Part shown: positions 24,177 to 37,684 of the stretch, in pieces
How the letters are laid out: every line of letters begins with the position of its first letter
Position numbering within the stretch: position 1 is the stretch's first letter
From: Dreissena polymorpha
Lineage: Eukaryota; Mollusca; Bivalvia; Myida; Dreissenidae
Direction of reading: 5' to 3'
Assembly (NCBI RefSeq): GCF_020536995.1
Contig: NC_068366.1
Span: 66,518,798-66,582,797, forward strand
DNA length: 64,000 nt
Program-made: the position numbers and the translations under genes
The notes under the pieces: generated by a model
Told to the model about the DNA's origin: nothing
Database searches by the model: none
Seen by the model: the letters and a program-made list of their open reading frames with translations, nothing else

Positions 24177-27100
24177 GTAAGTAAGCGAACATTTCAGGCA
24201 TTGTTTTTAGAGATTCGTGATGGTTGTAATTATTCGGCGTAGCCAAATAAGATCTCTTTAAACCAGATTCAACGAGATAATTATGCAGTGGATCAAACAT
24301 GTATCCGTAATACAATGGCATCTTATCAGTCTTTATGAGCAAAATACACGAATTAAGTATGCATTGAAGAATAAATAAATGAAAGGATTAAATTGTCCAA
24401 AAAAAAAATAAACCTGAGTGAGTTCATTGCAATCGAAGGTATAACTTTAACTTAAGAGCCGTAAGAGTTAGCTTTAGCAATTGGAAAAATATGTGTCAAA
24501 AATATATGCGAAGGCAGTTCTAGCTTCAATGTAGATTTTAAAACATCTTCTGTAAAAATGGTTCTTTTGTCGACAGATCCTTAAATGAAGTTTTTAATTG
24601 TGGAAATGTGTATATATCACAAACTCAGTGTATCATAACCTGTATCTAAAGGGTGATAATTCTTTGCTTTTAAAACAAAATTGGTGCCGCCCAATTTTCT
24701 TTTAAATACTGTTTATAAAATTGGATCTGGTGTAATAGCTTACATATTCAAATTATTCATGGATAAGTTAACTTATAACGACCAGACTGTTGTCATTAAA
24801 GGAATATACACAGAGGACAATACAATTTTAATTTATGACAGTATGCACTATACTCAATAGAAGGAGATACCGCGCTTTCTTCTCATGATAGAGATACCGC
24901 GCTTTATTCTCATGATATGCTTCGAAACGACATTGACTAATTGGCTTGTTCCTTTGTACAAAGTATACTCATTGTGATTACTTATCAAACTTTTTCTCGG
25001 TTGAAAAGGGTACAGACAAGGAGACCCCTCTTCATGTTATATATGTATCCTCTGTAATGAAGTTGTGTCTAATGTATTGAAAGTTAACAAGAATATGAAA
25101 GGTATAACTATTCATGGAATTGAACATATATTGTCCCAGTTTTCGGACGATACTATTATTTTATTAGACGTTACTGAACAATCCTTACATGACACACTTA
25201 TTGTTATAAAGGATTTTGGAAATATTTCAGTGCTCAATGATAATTAAGAGACAACAAATTGTGTTGGCATGCACAAATATAGTTATTATACCATAAAAAC
25301 TAAATGGAAATTCAATGGTATGCAACACCAGGGGAAATTGGATAGATATCACAAAAGTTAAATTTGATACTTATAAACTATTTAATTGCAATTATCATTT
25401 TGATTTAAATATATCTCACAGAATTTAAACCCTTTTTGTTAGATGTTTTAAAATGCTTATTACTTTATTGTGTTAAAGAAGAAGTTAACACCGAAGAATT
25501 CGTGTATTATCCACTTTTGTATAATCCACAAATATTAATAGAAAAAGAAAATTTAGTCATGGTGCGTTGCTGGCATTCATTGCATAGGTGATATATGCAA
25601 AACTGTAACCTTTAGTTCTCTATATAAGGTACAATTTGAAGATTGTATTCATTATACAGGGGTTACAAGAGCAATATATAAACTTGTTAGAAAATATTGT
25701 ATTTATTGTCCTACCAAGCGAATCATCAAACCATTTTGCTCCCATTACAACTGATAATAAAACGAGAATGTGGTGCAAATACCATAAACTATTCTCAATA
25801 AAAATGATTAACAACAAACAGTTTAAGCGAAATAGTGTATACAACTGAATACCATAATTAATGAGGAAGAATGAAGTTGTATATTTGGGCTACCCTTTTT
25901 CAATAACCAATGATGTAAAGGTAAGTGCTTCAAATGAAGATTAATTCACAGGATACTTAGAACAAATAGTATTTTTAAATAAATTGAAAATTACTGATGA
26001 TCCATTATGTTCATTTTAAAAACAAATTGAGGAAAATTGATTAAAAAATATTCTGGGAACATATGATATCTAAGGCAAGTAATGACGAAATTTTACCAGG
26101 ACAATCTGTTCCTTTCATTAATATGATACATGTTCTACTTGAATATTCAAAAAGTATGTTAGAGCCATAAAGACAATTCAACTTTTTTACACATACTATT
26201 CATAGCGTACAGTTACTTAAATGACATTTAATGAAAGACCTTTGTGTACAAAATATAATTATATGCACATATTATTGTTTCTCTGTGCCTTTTTCATCTG
26301 TTAATACAATTTATAAATAATGTTTTTGTCTACACGCACTGGAAAATGTAAATAAAATATTTATTTCGCGAATATTTTTTTTCAAAATAAAATTACATGT
26401 AATTAAGAGGTACTTTACTAACCAATATGCTTTGTATGCCATTGAATATATTATATAGATAACTTTGGATGTGTTGCATGTTTTTTTCCATCTCAAATTG
26501 CATTAAAAATATTGTGTTATTTTTCATTTTGTACAGGTCTTTGTTTACAATCTTAACATATACATGCTGTACAAATAAATATAAAAACAACAAAAATATA
26601 CAGTGGATGAATTCAATACCATATAGAATTACACAAATATTCTAATGGTAGGGAATGCAAACAACACTAGTTTTATAACTACCAAATACCTATTGCATAC
26701 ATTTCGGGATTTTAATTAACTTAATACTTAAAATATATTGTTACAATAAAGTTATTAATACACAAACTCTAAAACTGAAGATACTGCTTAATTTTATTAC
26801 TTTTTCCGTCTCATAACCTTAATTTTGTATTCATTCACATATTGAAACATTTACCGCATTTTCTTGCGTAAGTAAGTGCTGAATAAATAGCAAATAATAA
26901 CCTCCAATGCACTGAGCAATTAGCGATTAAAACGCTGTTGTGCTCGCGTTCCGACTACCTTTCGATAGCCATAAAACATATTTTATGCGACTTATTTATT
27001 ATGCAGTCCAATATATAACGTTAGAAATTTTTCTATGAAATCAAATTTACTTAATAAAAGAAATCTTGCGAAACGACAACATTTATTCTTATAACTTGAT

Positions 27101-28806
27101 TTTATCTTCAAAGTACGAATACACTTTTTGAATGTCTAATTAGAAGGACTTATATTCTTTTGCATAAATATGTACACATTTTTTTCATATTTTCTCAGAA
27201 ATTAATCTACATGTTTTCTCCAATGAACTATGAACATAAATATTTCTTATGGCAAAACATGATGCAATATACACTAGTTTATTTCCTTGTCATATGTACT
27301 ATAATTTATTTGGATAAGTTGTCTTATGGAGTTAATCTATGGTCTGCTTAGTTTCCTTTGTATCGACTAAACAATCTAGAGTCCGAGAGTGAGGTAGCTC
27401 TTCATTTGCAATCAGACATTATTTTAAGGCAAAAATAAGATCTCACTAATTACTTCAACGCCCTTTGTAATGTTTAAACACTTTTCTTTTTTTCTGATAT
27501 TGTATTGCGAAATCATATCGATATTAACCGTTCATGTTAGTAAGCTATCCACAATAAAATAATCAGTGTTTAAAAAAACAGTGTCTGATAAAGAAAATAA
27601 CTAATACAATAAATAACTATATAAGATATTCGCGATGACATTATCAAGTGTCGCGTACAATAAAACACTTCCAAGATTGCCAGAGTTCACAATTCAATGT
27701 CAAATGAAGTACATTCATGATTTAAATAACATGAAAAGAACAATGCCATTTAAAAAATAGTGTATCACAGAAAATGAACAGATCTGAGCTGAACAGTCAT
27801 AATAATTGTGCACAATATATATTGCCCTCATTTATCGATATAGCTTTTCTTCTCTGCGTGAGGAGCATGGTCAAAGGTCTGTATGTTTTTACACGCTATG
27901 CAATGTCGTTTCGTTTTGTTGTTTCGTCAAAACAAATCGTGTGTTTGTCCGGACCTGTTTAGTTATCTAACATTTTAATATTCAAACTTGTTTGCCCACA
28001 TTGGTGAATTAACATGCATTTTCGCGCAACAAACCCGCTACGTAATGTTTGAAACGCCTTGATGGGCATTTAACAGTACATCAACACTGGTCAAAACAAT
28101 TGGTATTCCATCTTATTTCTCTCAAGTAATATTCATATTTAAATAATTACTAACTGGCACAGAACAATCGAATGCCTGTGTGTCATACGCTATTCTATGA
28201 TTGCGCCAATATGTAACATAACGCACACAAAACGCACATTTCGGGCATTGTTGGATTAATATTATAGTTGAAATTTGTACCAGATTTCATGCTGTTTTGG
28301 ATAGCCGGCCACCTGGATCAACATTTCAGTAGCCTCAGGTTATACAATGTCAATAAGTACCGGGCGCGAATATTTGCTTACCTTATGTGTCAATCTTCGG
28401 TCTATTCCGTATGTATTCGTTATGTGTCCGTTGCATACGTCATTTATGTTGCAGACACGTGGCTTTACAAACGACCAATCAGAATTGTACACGTCACAAT
28501 TATCAAAGCTTTCGTTGTTTATATCTATATTAATAAGACAGTCTTACTGGAGCAGCGAAATATAGAAGATGCATTATTACTTTCTTTCGCGGGCTGGGCC
28601 CGTTGCGGGCTTCGCATGTATCTTGTATATGACAAATATTTAGAAAACGTTGTGTTGTGTTAATAAGCAGAAATAAAACGTAAAGAAATCAGAAAAGGAC
28701 TTTGTCTATGTTAACGTTTACGTATGTGTTCTGGTACAACTGAATCGAAGTTCATAAACCCGCAGATAGCATTCCTTAGTTAAGACTTCGGCGAGGTTTA
28801 ACATGT
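24177..28806. other. Long intron of the TSP1/C1q gene, left part
   Basis: The intron is AT-rich. Besides the LINE fragment, a 27 bp unit GAGATACCGCGCTTTMTTCT plus CATGATA is directly duplicated at about 24863-24917. The 131-codon frame at 28268-28663 is open but has no recognisable domain or splice context. No further TSP1-like or other symmetric exon was found, although a short one could be missed. Confidence 0.4.
24960..25247 (+). mobile_element. LINE reverse-transcriptase fragment
   Basis: The frame reads YRQGDPSSCYICILCNEVVS, then NVLKVNKNMKGITIHGIEHI, then LSQFSDDTIILLDVTEQSLH before a stop near 25245. RQGDP...ILCNE and the QF-DD catalytic box (usually QFADDT) mark RT motifs B and C of an L1/Tx1-like LINE. 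Just upstream, FFSVEKG is in another frame, so there is a one-base shift. The rest of the LINE is not recognisable. It lies in the long intron in sense orientation. Confidence 0.7.
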
Positions 28807-29642
28807 TGTTGCAGTTTTTAAAAGATCATACATTGGCTACTTTATTAGTGATTCTTTTACTTTTTGCATCTAAATTGTTTTTATAGCAATAATGATTATT
28901 TTCACTTTTTGAGGTATTATCCATTAATACTGGTATCAATATTTACTACATAAAACATGTGCATGTATCTTAGGTGATAGTTCTTCAGGTAGATTACAAT
29001 ATATTATGTAAACTCAGGCACACCTACAACTCTCATTACCAGGTCAGTTCTGGATAATTGCTTATCAATAAGGGATAATTGCTTATCAATGGGAATCTGG
29101 CACTAGTGTGTATTGAATGGTCAGGTTCATGATTTAGTGGATTTTTAGGTTAACCTTAAATTTAAGGTACATGACCTACATAACTGAATTTCAGGTACAC
29201 CTTAAATTTAAGGTACATGACCTACATAACTGAATTTCAGGTACACCTTAAATTTAAGGTACATGACCTAAACTGTTTATTAGGTTAACCTAAGATTTCA
29301 GGTAGGGGGTTTACTATATAAACCTGATGTTATATTCAAAAGGGGGGGGCTTGGGAATTAATTGCTAGGAGAGATGTATATATCATAAATATCAAATGCT
29401 TGACTTTAGTTGGAAATGTGAAAATAAATTGTGTATATAATGTAAATAAAATGTAGTAGTAGAAACGAATGACTTTACTTAATTTCTACTAGCTCTGCTA
29501 GTTAAATGAGTTAAAAGAGAGTTTGTCCACTTTATGGACTGGTGGCAGCGTATTAACTTGACTGAATTATAAAATTCTAGTCAGGATATTTGTGCAAGAT
29601 TAGACTTCGAGTTACTACCATCGAAGTTCTAATTTTGCGACA
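28807..29642 (+). repeat. 5' LTR
   Basis: It starts TGTTGCAG and ends GCGACA. It contains three copies of the palindrome CCTTAAATTTAAGG about 46 bp apart, a direct repeat GGATAATTGCTTATCAAT, a TATATAAA box near 29316, and AATAAA signals further on. These suggest U3 control elements, then a promoter and polyadenylation region. Confidence 0.9.
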
Positions 29643-29960
29643 CTGGTGCCAAGCGGTGGGATATGTACTTTAACACGTGCGTTTGTGTTAGAATTCAGAA
29701 AATTGATGGAACAACTTACTGAACGAGAAGCTTCGTTCCGTCAGATTGGCCTTGAATTTCGAAACTTGTGCGATCATCTTCGGGAAGAATTGGATGAATT
29801 TACAAATGTTGTACGTGCCATAATTATAAAAAAAAAGATAAAATTACAGACCTAGAAAGGGAAATTAGTCAACTTAAAGATGCTCTCATGAAAGTAACAC
29901 CCAAGGGTCGTGTGGGACAATCAAAATCCGATTAAATTTTGTTAAATATCACTATTAACA

Positions 29961-30218
29961 ATGGATAATAACAAAGCGAAAGTGACTTTTGCTAAAATTT
30001 ACAAGAGGTGTCCTCCTCCTGAAAGAAAAGTTACAAGTTTTGTTGAAATATATAAAAGACATCCGCCTCCAAATACAATTTTAGTTAGAAGAGGCAAATC
30101 AATCCCAAGTTATTCAGATAGTGTTTTCAATGAGTTTGTTTATTATTATTTTACACCTATTAGTGAAGATCGGATGGCTAAATTGAAGACAGTGTACAAA
30201 TCTGTAAAGTGGCTCTAG
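29961..30218 (+). other. Small ORF in the LTR element leader
   Basis: This 85-codon frame between the primer site and gag encodes a basic peptide with an internal duplication: FAKIYKRCPPPE followed by FVEIYKRHPPPN. I know no family for it. It may be a leader ORF or chance. Confidence 0.3.
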
Positions 30219-30320
30219 GGTTTATAGCATTTGCTTTGCTATAATTAACTGGATTATCTCTTATACATTCGTGCGCAATGTTACAGTGTTGATTTAAAAA
30301 AATAAATAAATTAAAAAAAA

Positions 30321-31379
30321 ATGCCGCCTAAAAAATCGCAAGGCATTGAGAACCAGGAGGGTCATCCAGTGGTCGGTGTGGATGAGGAAGAAGATTCACC
30401 TCTTGAAAGTGAATTACGAAATCAAATCAGTGAACTTAGACGCAAACTAGTAATCAGTGAAGAAGAAAGGGAGAAAAGTGTTAGCCAGGCAGTGCAAGAA
30501 AGGAATTGTTTATCACAAAGATATCAGGAACAAATTACCCAGTTGCATATGGAGCGGGAAGCCGAATTAAGAAATGTACATGTTACACGTGCAAATGAAC
30601 TGTATAGAGATATTTCAAGTTTTCAAGACCAAAGGGTTTTTAAAAAGAACCCGGATATTCCTATGCCCAGGCAGATTTTGTATGATGGTAAAATTTCCTG
30701 GGAGAGTTTTGCCAAGCCGTTTAAGGCTCTTGCAGTGTCGTGCGGTTGGAATGACCAGGAATGTCACTTCCGCCTACAAAGCAGCCTTCGTGGCGAAGCT
30801 GCGGATTTTGCTTTCAACCAGACGTCAGCAGAATCACTGGAAACATATTCAAAGCTCATGAGTGCTTTGGAAACCCGCTTCAAGGAACATAGGACCAGTT
30901 CATCGTACTTGGCCGAGCTTGAAAATAGAAAATATCAGCCAAAGGAAAAATTGGCTGAATATGTGTCGGACATTCGAAGGCTTGTGATAAAGGGTTACCC
31001 AACTGCTGACGGGGTAACCAGAGAAACCATCAATGTCAGGCATTTTATTAAAGGATTGCAGGACCAGCAGGCAACCCTTTTTATTGGGATGAAAGACCCC
31101 CAAAATATTGATGAGGCAAGAACAATACTTGAGACCTACAACAGTCTCAAGGAAGAGGTCAAAGGTGGAGTAAAAATACGTGCTGTTGAAACACCCAAAC
31201 CAAAGAATGCACTTGAAGAATTTGTGACCGAGGGTCGGTTGCAGGCTTTTGGACGTGACATTAAAACCGGTCTAGGCAAAAAGATCGATCAGTTGGCGTC
31301 ACAACTTAAACCGGCTGCTTCTCAGCAACCTCGCAAGGAGTTTGCTAGAACCCCGCAAGATATTGTTTGTTATAAATAA
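30321..31379 (+). CDS. gag: gag region of the LTR element
   Basis: This is the structural-protein region of the retrotransposon. It has an acidic, coiled-coil N-terminal part (residues about 30-100), then a capsid-like domain around WESFAKPFKALAVSCGW and LRGEAADFAF, the conserved retrotransposon gag core. A basic C-terminal part leads toward a nucleocapsid-like CCHC motif. It lies upstream of the protease and polymerase region, as is usual in Ty3/Gypsy elements. As part of a mobile element it is not a host gene. Confidence 0.8.
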   Translation: MPPKKSQGIENQEGHPVVGVDEEEDSPLESELRNQISELRRKLVISEEEREKSVSQAVQERNCLSQRYQEQITQLHMEREAELRNVHVTRANELYRDISSFQDQRVFKKNPDIPMPRQILYDGKISWESFAKPFKALAVSCGWNDQECHFRLQSSLRGEAADFAFNQTSAESLETYSKLMSALETRFKEHRTSSSYLAELENRKYQPKEKLAEYVSDIRRLVIKGYPTADGVTRETINVRHFIKGLQDQQATLFIGMKDPQNIDEARTILETYNSLKEEVKGGVKIRAVETPKPKNALEEFVTEGRLQAFGRDIKTGLGKKIDQLASQLKPAASQQPRKEFARTPQDIVCYK

Positions 31380-31499
31380 GGCTTCAATGGCCATATTTCT
31401 CGCGATTGCAGACGGAATAATGGCGGGAACTTTGGAAGCAAGAAGTTAAACTAGGAAGGACTGGTACAATCGGCCCTGTATTGGTCCAATCTAGCGAGA

Positions 31500-34400
31500 G
31501 ACAAAAATATAAAATTGTGAAATGCAGAGGGATTAATTTAGGTACATCAATTTTGCTGAAAACATTACTCAGTGATATTACTTGTCATTTTGTTATTGAC
31601 ACAGGTGCCTGTGCAACAATAATTTCTACAGCACTTTTCAAGAAATTGCTGACAATTTAAGGCCGGAATTACAACCCGTGGATTCATCGATAAGGCTTGA
31701 AGTTGCGGATAATGGACTTTTAAGTATAGAAGGTGTTGCTTGTGTTGACATTCAAATAGGTAAAGATGTGTTTCAGTGGAACGTCTTTGTGGCAAATATA
31801 AGAGAAGATGGACTACTGGGACTTGATTTCTTGCATAATTTCAATTATAACTTAAACAAGAATGGCCTGAAATTAAATGGCAAGAAATATGACACTGTTA
31901 TTGAAAATGTACCTCTTAGAGCAGTCAGGATCACCTGCAACAAAGATATTGTTTTACCAGCAGAATTAGAGTGTTTAATCCCAGGAATTAAATCAAATGG
32001 TGGTGTATTTAATACAAAATTTGGTCAATTTATGAAAAATTCACTACCAAATAGAGGTATTGGTGAGGGACTTTTAATTGGAAATACTGTCTTCAATGCC
32101 GAAAATGTGAACAATGGTGATTCAATACCGATTAGGATAATTAATACATCACCAGAAAGTGTCACCATTAAGGAAGGTTCTACTCTTGGTTATGCCGAGG
32201 ATTTACAAGAAAGTGATTTAGAAAACTCTCAAGTTGAAAGTGACAATCTTTCACATGGATTAAACCAACCGTGCAGTGATAGATCTGACATAGAGAAAGT
32301 TCTTTCCAAGATTTGTACAAACGTTCAAGCGCAGAACTTTCTGATAATCAAAGGATTTTACTTGTGAATCTATTGGATGAATTTAAACCTATATTTTCAA
32401 TTGGTCCTAGTGATTTAGGGCGTACCAGTGTTGTAAAACATACCATAAATGTTGGAAATCATAGACCAATTAAAGTACCCCCACGGCGGGTACCCAAGGC
32501 ATTTGAAGGCGAAGAAGAAAAGATTATTCAGCAACAACTTGAAGCAGGAGTTATACGGGAGAGTAATAGCCCTTGGTCTTTCCCAATGTGTTTTGTCAAA
32601 AAGCGGGGAGGCGGTACTCGTGCTTGTATTGACTATAGACTTTTAAATAACATTACAGTCAAAGATTCATACCCGCTACCCAAAATTGACCAGTGTTTGG
32701 ACAGTTTGGATGAAGCTGTCTATTTTAGTACTTGTGATCTTGCTTCAGGATTTTGGCAAATAGAGGTAGAGGAAAAAGACAGAGCCAAGACAGCGTTCTG
32801 TACTAGTAGAAATGGACTTTACGAATATGTGACATTACCTATGGGACTGTCAAATTCGCCTGCGACATTTCAGCGTTGTATGGAATTAATATTCCGTGGC
32901 ATTCAATGGAAGTCTTTATTAATATATTTAGATGACCTTATTACTTTTGGAAAAGATTTCACAGAACAGTTACAACGTTTGCGTGAAATGTTTCAACGTT
33001 TAATGAACGCTGGATTAAAACTGAAACCTGAGAAATGTGAACTGTTTCAAACCTCGGTTAAATTTCTTGGATTTACAGTTTGCAAGGAAGGAGTTAAACC
33101 AAATGATGATAAAATCGAATGTATTAAAAGTTGGCCGGTGCCAAAGAACTTTACTGAAGTTAGAAGTTTTGTTCAATTTTGTTCGTATTATTGAAGATTT
33201 ATCAGGTCATTTTCTACTAGAGCTGCACCATTGAATGGACTGATGAGGGCCGGTCAGAAATTTCATTGGGATTCGGAGCAACAGGCGTCATTTGAAGATT
33301 TAAAGTCTGCATTTGTAAGTTGAGACATCTTAGTTTATCCAAAGGATGAAGGAATGTTTATTTTGGATGTTGATGCGAGTGATACTGGAGTTGGTGGTTG
33401 CTTGTCCCAGATGCAGTATTGTGACAAAGCAGGATGTGAAATAGAGAAACCTGTATTCTTCGCCAGCAAATCTCTTACAAAGGCGCAGAGATCATACTGT
33501 GTTACTCGTCGGGAATTGCTAGGAATGGTTACCTTCATGCACAAATATAGACATTACTTACTGGGACGCGAGTTCTTAGTGAGGACAGATCATTCTTCGT
33601 TACGATGGATTATGTCGTTCAAATCTCCCACAAATCAAATGGCGAGATGGATAGAGATTATGGCACAATTCAATTTTAAAATTGAACACCGGAAGGGTAC
33701 CAAACACGTGAATTGTGATAGCTTATCTAGGATACCGTGTGATCCAAAGGAGTGTGACTGTTATGACGCAAATTCCATACTGGAGAATTTACCGTGTAAA
33801 GGCTGCAAAATCTGCTTAAAGCGTCATAATGAGTGGTCAGAATTTGCAAAAGTAGATGATGTGATACCTTTATTTACCAGGAACATTTCCGCTTCCAGGA
33901 TAAATAATGGATGTACAAGTTTTCATGCTGTGCGATCATTTCTCTACTATTGGAATATATTGGTTGTGTTTTTAGCCATAATAATCAGTAATGCAAAAAG
34001 TGCACTACACAAAGTTACTGGTAGTGTTTTGCGTCTCAGAATTCGAAACCGGGAACAGGGAAGTGAACATGGAGTATCTCCGAAAGGGGTGGAAGAGGAA
34101 CCATTTGATTTGAAATCTAACGACGTTGATACTACCCTCAATGTCAGTGACCAGTTCAAATCCTCGCTCTTAGTTGACCATTCTCCGGAAAGTATCGCGA
34201 AATTACAAAGGAATGACCCAGACGTGGGTTACATTATCATCTGGTTGGAAAAAGGTGTTAAACCAACCAGGGATGTTATTGCTGGTGAATCACCAGTAGT
34301 GCGTAATTTGTGGCTAAATTGGGACATATTACACTTAAGGAATGGTGTATTATTTCGAAAACACCCATATAAGGATAAGACAGTAAGAGAACAGTTAGTG

Positions 34401-35690
34401 ATACCTTCATTACTAAAGAAGGATGTTTTGAAATCATGTCACAGTTTGAAGTTATCAGCTCATCTTGGAATAGATAAGACAGTTTTTAAAGTGAAGTCAT
34501 CCTTTTATTGGTACAGAATGAAAGATGATATCAGGGATTTTATTCGCAATTGTACAGTTTGTGCAGCGAGAAAGAGACCAACGAAACCAGGTCGACACGG
34601 ACTGCAGGAATATTCAGTCTCGTTTCCTTTAGACAGAGTGTGCACGGATATAATTGGTCCACTTCCTGTTACACAGCAGAACAATAGATTTATTCTCGTA
34701 GTGATGGATCAATTTACACGATTTGTAGAGTGTTATGCTATTCCAAATCAAACAGCAGAGACTGTTGCACGAAAAATTGTGTATGAATATTTCAGTAGAT
34801 ATGGAGTTAGTTTGGATATTCACAGTGACCAAGGATCTAATTATCAATCGAAATTATTTAGGGAAATGTGTAGGCTCCTTGAAATAAATCAAACAAGAAC
34901 TAGTTCATACCATCCTTCTGGAAATGGGATGTCTGAAAGGTTTAATCAGTGCCTATATGACATGATTACGACATATATTGATGACAATCAAACAAACTGG
35001 GACGAAGACTTAGCTCTTGTGACATCGGCATATCGTTCTAGTGTTCATAGTTCAAAAGGTTATAGTCCAAATTATCTGATGTTCGGAAGGGAGGTAACTT
35101 TGCCAATTCAACTTCAATACGGATGTTTCCCGAAATCACACAATTGTGAAAAAGAATCTGAATATGTGGAAAGTTTAAAAGCTAAACTAGAAAATAGCTA
35201 TTCTTTAGCAAGACAATTCACTAAATCAACAATTAAAAGACAAAAACGGGATTATGACTCAAGATTAAATACAAATTCTTATAAAGTTGGAGACTTATTG
35301 TACTGTTTAGATAAATCTAAAACAGTGGGGCGATCAAAGAAACTAGAACCAATAATATGGCAAGGGCCCTTAGTGATAACTAGAAAATTTGGGGACTTAT
35401 TATTCGAGATCAAGTCAAATGTGCAGAAACCAAAAATTGTGCATCATGATAGACTGAAGCCATATAACAGTAATATAATACCAGACTGGGCATATGTGAT
35501 GAAAATGAAATTAGGTCAAGGAACAGCATCACCTATCAAACAACAATTAGGTAGCTGTAAACAACAGAGCAATAAAAAATGCAATACACCAAAGACTAAT
35601 CAGTCACGGGTAGAAGATGATACTAAAAGTTCTGTTAGAAGAGGTTTGAGAAATCGAAAACAGACAGAATTCTATAGGGCTTGAAGAAAT
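31500..35690 (+). CDS. pol: pol region of the LTR element (protease, RT, RNase H, integrase)
   Basis: Domains in order: an aspartic protease core (VIDTGAC near 31600, GLLGLDF near 31815); reverse transcriptase about 32460-33190 with CIDYRLLN, LPMGLSNSPATFQ and the catalytic box YLDD; RNase H from about 33350 (DVDASDTGVGG, RTDHSSLRW); integrase from about 34440 with an HHCC zinc-binding region (ending NCTVCAARK), the DDE core (TDIIGPLP, SDQGSNYQS, HPSGNGMSERFNQ) and a C-terminal chromatin-proximal domain ending near 35500. This is the enzymatic cassette for copying and integrating the element. The region carries a few breaks. Confidence 0.85.
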
Positions 35691-36037
35691 GACACTAATG
35701 GCAAAGGTGGTTCATTTGTTCTCCAGAAATATTCAATTACTATCCACTGGAACAGTGCATTACAAATTGCTTGGATTAGGCTATTATATAAGGTATCTGA
35801 GAAATCAGGTATACCTTAAATTTCAGGTACCATGACTCCTTCTGATGTCAAGAAACAGAATGCATAAAAGATTAACCATGACTAATATTTTTATGGACCT
35901 TCAGGTTTACTCTTGTGTATATATTCAAGGAATAAGATTAGACTTTCATTCTTCAGTTAACTAACAGCACTCATACTTTATCAGAAACTTCTTAACAAAA
36001 TTGTGAATTAAAACAAAATTATGTCGGATTTATTGAA

Positions 36038-36994
36038 ATGAAACAATGTAAAAATTGTAAAAAGTTATTCAGAACAGCACAAAAGTTGAGGAGACACTAT
36101 TTGATTTATTTACCGTACTTCTTTGGATTTAATTGCTGTGTTACTTGTGAAATAAAATTTGAAACACAACTGAAACTTCTCCAACATATTTTCTCTGAGA
36201 AACATAAAAGAAAGGCAGAAGTTGCCAGTTTTGAAATACAAACTAAAAGGCAAGAATATTTTAATAACCCAAAAAGTAAATATATAGGAGTAACAAGTGA
36301 AAAATATACGGAAGAAGAACAAAAATACTTAATTAACACTCCCAGTGTAACAAACCTTGAATTTGTTGACATAGTGTCAAGAATAGAAAATACACTCAAT
36401 ATGGAAGACGAAGATAAACCGAAGGACAAATTTCAAGTTGATCCAATATCGCCATCGCCAGTGAATTCTCATGGAGATAACTTGCTGGAGAGCATATGCT
36501 CTGATAGTGAAGCAAATACAATTCCTACAAGTACTTTGCCATATACCACTGGCTTGTATGCGTCTACGTTGCCATACATGTGGAACACAAAAAGTCAGTT
36601 GACAGCGTCGCCCTACCTTCTATCTGGTCAATCATCAGATAAATTTCCTGGATTAAATTTGGAGAAAACTCAGCCATCAACTGGTTTGTCTACTAGTGTG
36701 CCAGCCCTGCCAAATTTCCGTAAGCGCGCCAGGACGCCTTTGCTGGACGAGAAAATGGAGGATTGCTGCTGTGCGAAAATCCAAAATCTAGAAAAGACAA
36801 TTACAGCAAACACAAATCGATTGGAAACATTGATTAATAACAAACATGATGACGTTTTGGATGCCTTAACCAAAACGCTTCAGTATCAACAAGAACTTTT
36901 TAACGCCTATATAAACCACAAGCAGGAAGACCAAACATTGAAAAACTATCTGATCAAAATCTCAGAAACCACCCTGGATATGTTAAAAAAATGA
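36038..36994 (+). CDS. Extra 3' ORF of the LTR element with C2H2-type zinc fingers
   Basis: A 318-codon frame sits where some Gypsy elements carry env. It starts MKQCKNCKKLFRTAQKLRRH, and its second Cys/His cluster CVTCEIKF...QHIFSEKH has the spacing C-x2-C-x12-H-x5-H of a C2H2 finger. The middle is Ser/Thr/Pro-rich. The C-terminal 80 residues, from CCCAKIQNLEKTITANTNRL, are predicted coiled coil. No signal peptide or transmembrane segment is visible, so it is not env-like. Its role is unknown; nucleic-acid binding and oligomerisation are inferences. Confidence 0.65.
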   Translation: MKQCKNCKKLFRTAQKLRRHYLIYLPYFFGFNCCVTCEIKFETQLKLLQHIFSEKHKRKAEVASFEIQTKRQEYFNNPKSKYIGVTSEKYTEEEQKYLINTPSVTNLEFVDIVSRIENTLNMEDEDKPKDKFQVDPISPSPVNSHGDNLLESICSDSEANTIPTSTLPYTTGLYASTLPYMWNTKSQLTASPYLLSGQSSDKFPGLNLEKTQPSTGLSTSVPALPNFRKRARTPLLDEKMEDCCCAKIQNLEKTITANTNRLETLINNKHDDVLDALTKTLQYQQELFNAYINHKQEDQTLKNYLIKISETTLDMLKK

Positions 36995-37684
36995 AGCGTT
37001 TACAAATAATTTCGCCTGTGTATCAGGCCCGCCTCTGCCGCCCTAGCCGAGGCAGTCGCGGGTAAGTAGCCCAGGAGGGTCCACCATGGTCAGGCCACAT
37101 TGTTGACCATGCGTGGGTAGGCATGAGGGATGGCTGATGTCCGTGTGGAGCGTTTGGAGCGTATGGAGCGAAACGACTAGACAATGATCAGAACAATTTC
37201 ATTTCGTTTAATATGGATTAGTTTTTTTCTTGTGTTTTATTTTTAAAACAATGTACATAAATATTTTATTTTTGTGTGTGACTGAACATAATATTTCAGG
37301 CGAATTGGATTTAAGTGACGGGATTTAATTTCATTAACTTTTCAAATATTCTTGGACTTTTAAATGTAGTAAAAGAGACATTCACTACAATTATTTTATA
37401 TTTGCATTCATTTGTATAATGAATGAATTCTTATGTTTTAGGACCATTTTCAAAAATGATGATTGCATGATTATGAACTTTGATATAACTTGAATGAATT
37501 CTTATGTTTAGGGACCATTTTCAAAAATGATGATTGTATGATTATGTATTTGGCATATAACTTCATATATTCATTTTTCAATCTTCGAACATATATATAT
37601 ATAATGTGATTGATTTATTTGGATTTGATATATTTTTTTTCGCTTATTTGACACCAGGGGTTGTCAAGCTGAGGGGGGGAGTAG

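Noticed and set aside
28268-28663. 131-codon frame in the long intron
   Set aside because: Unusual composition, no recognisable domain, no phase-1 splice sites fitting the C1q gene.
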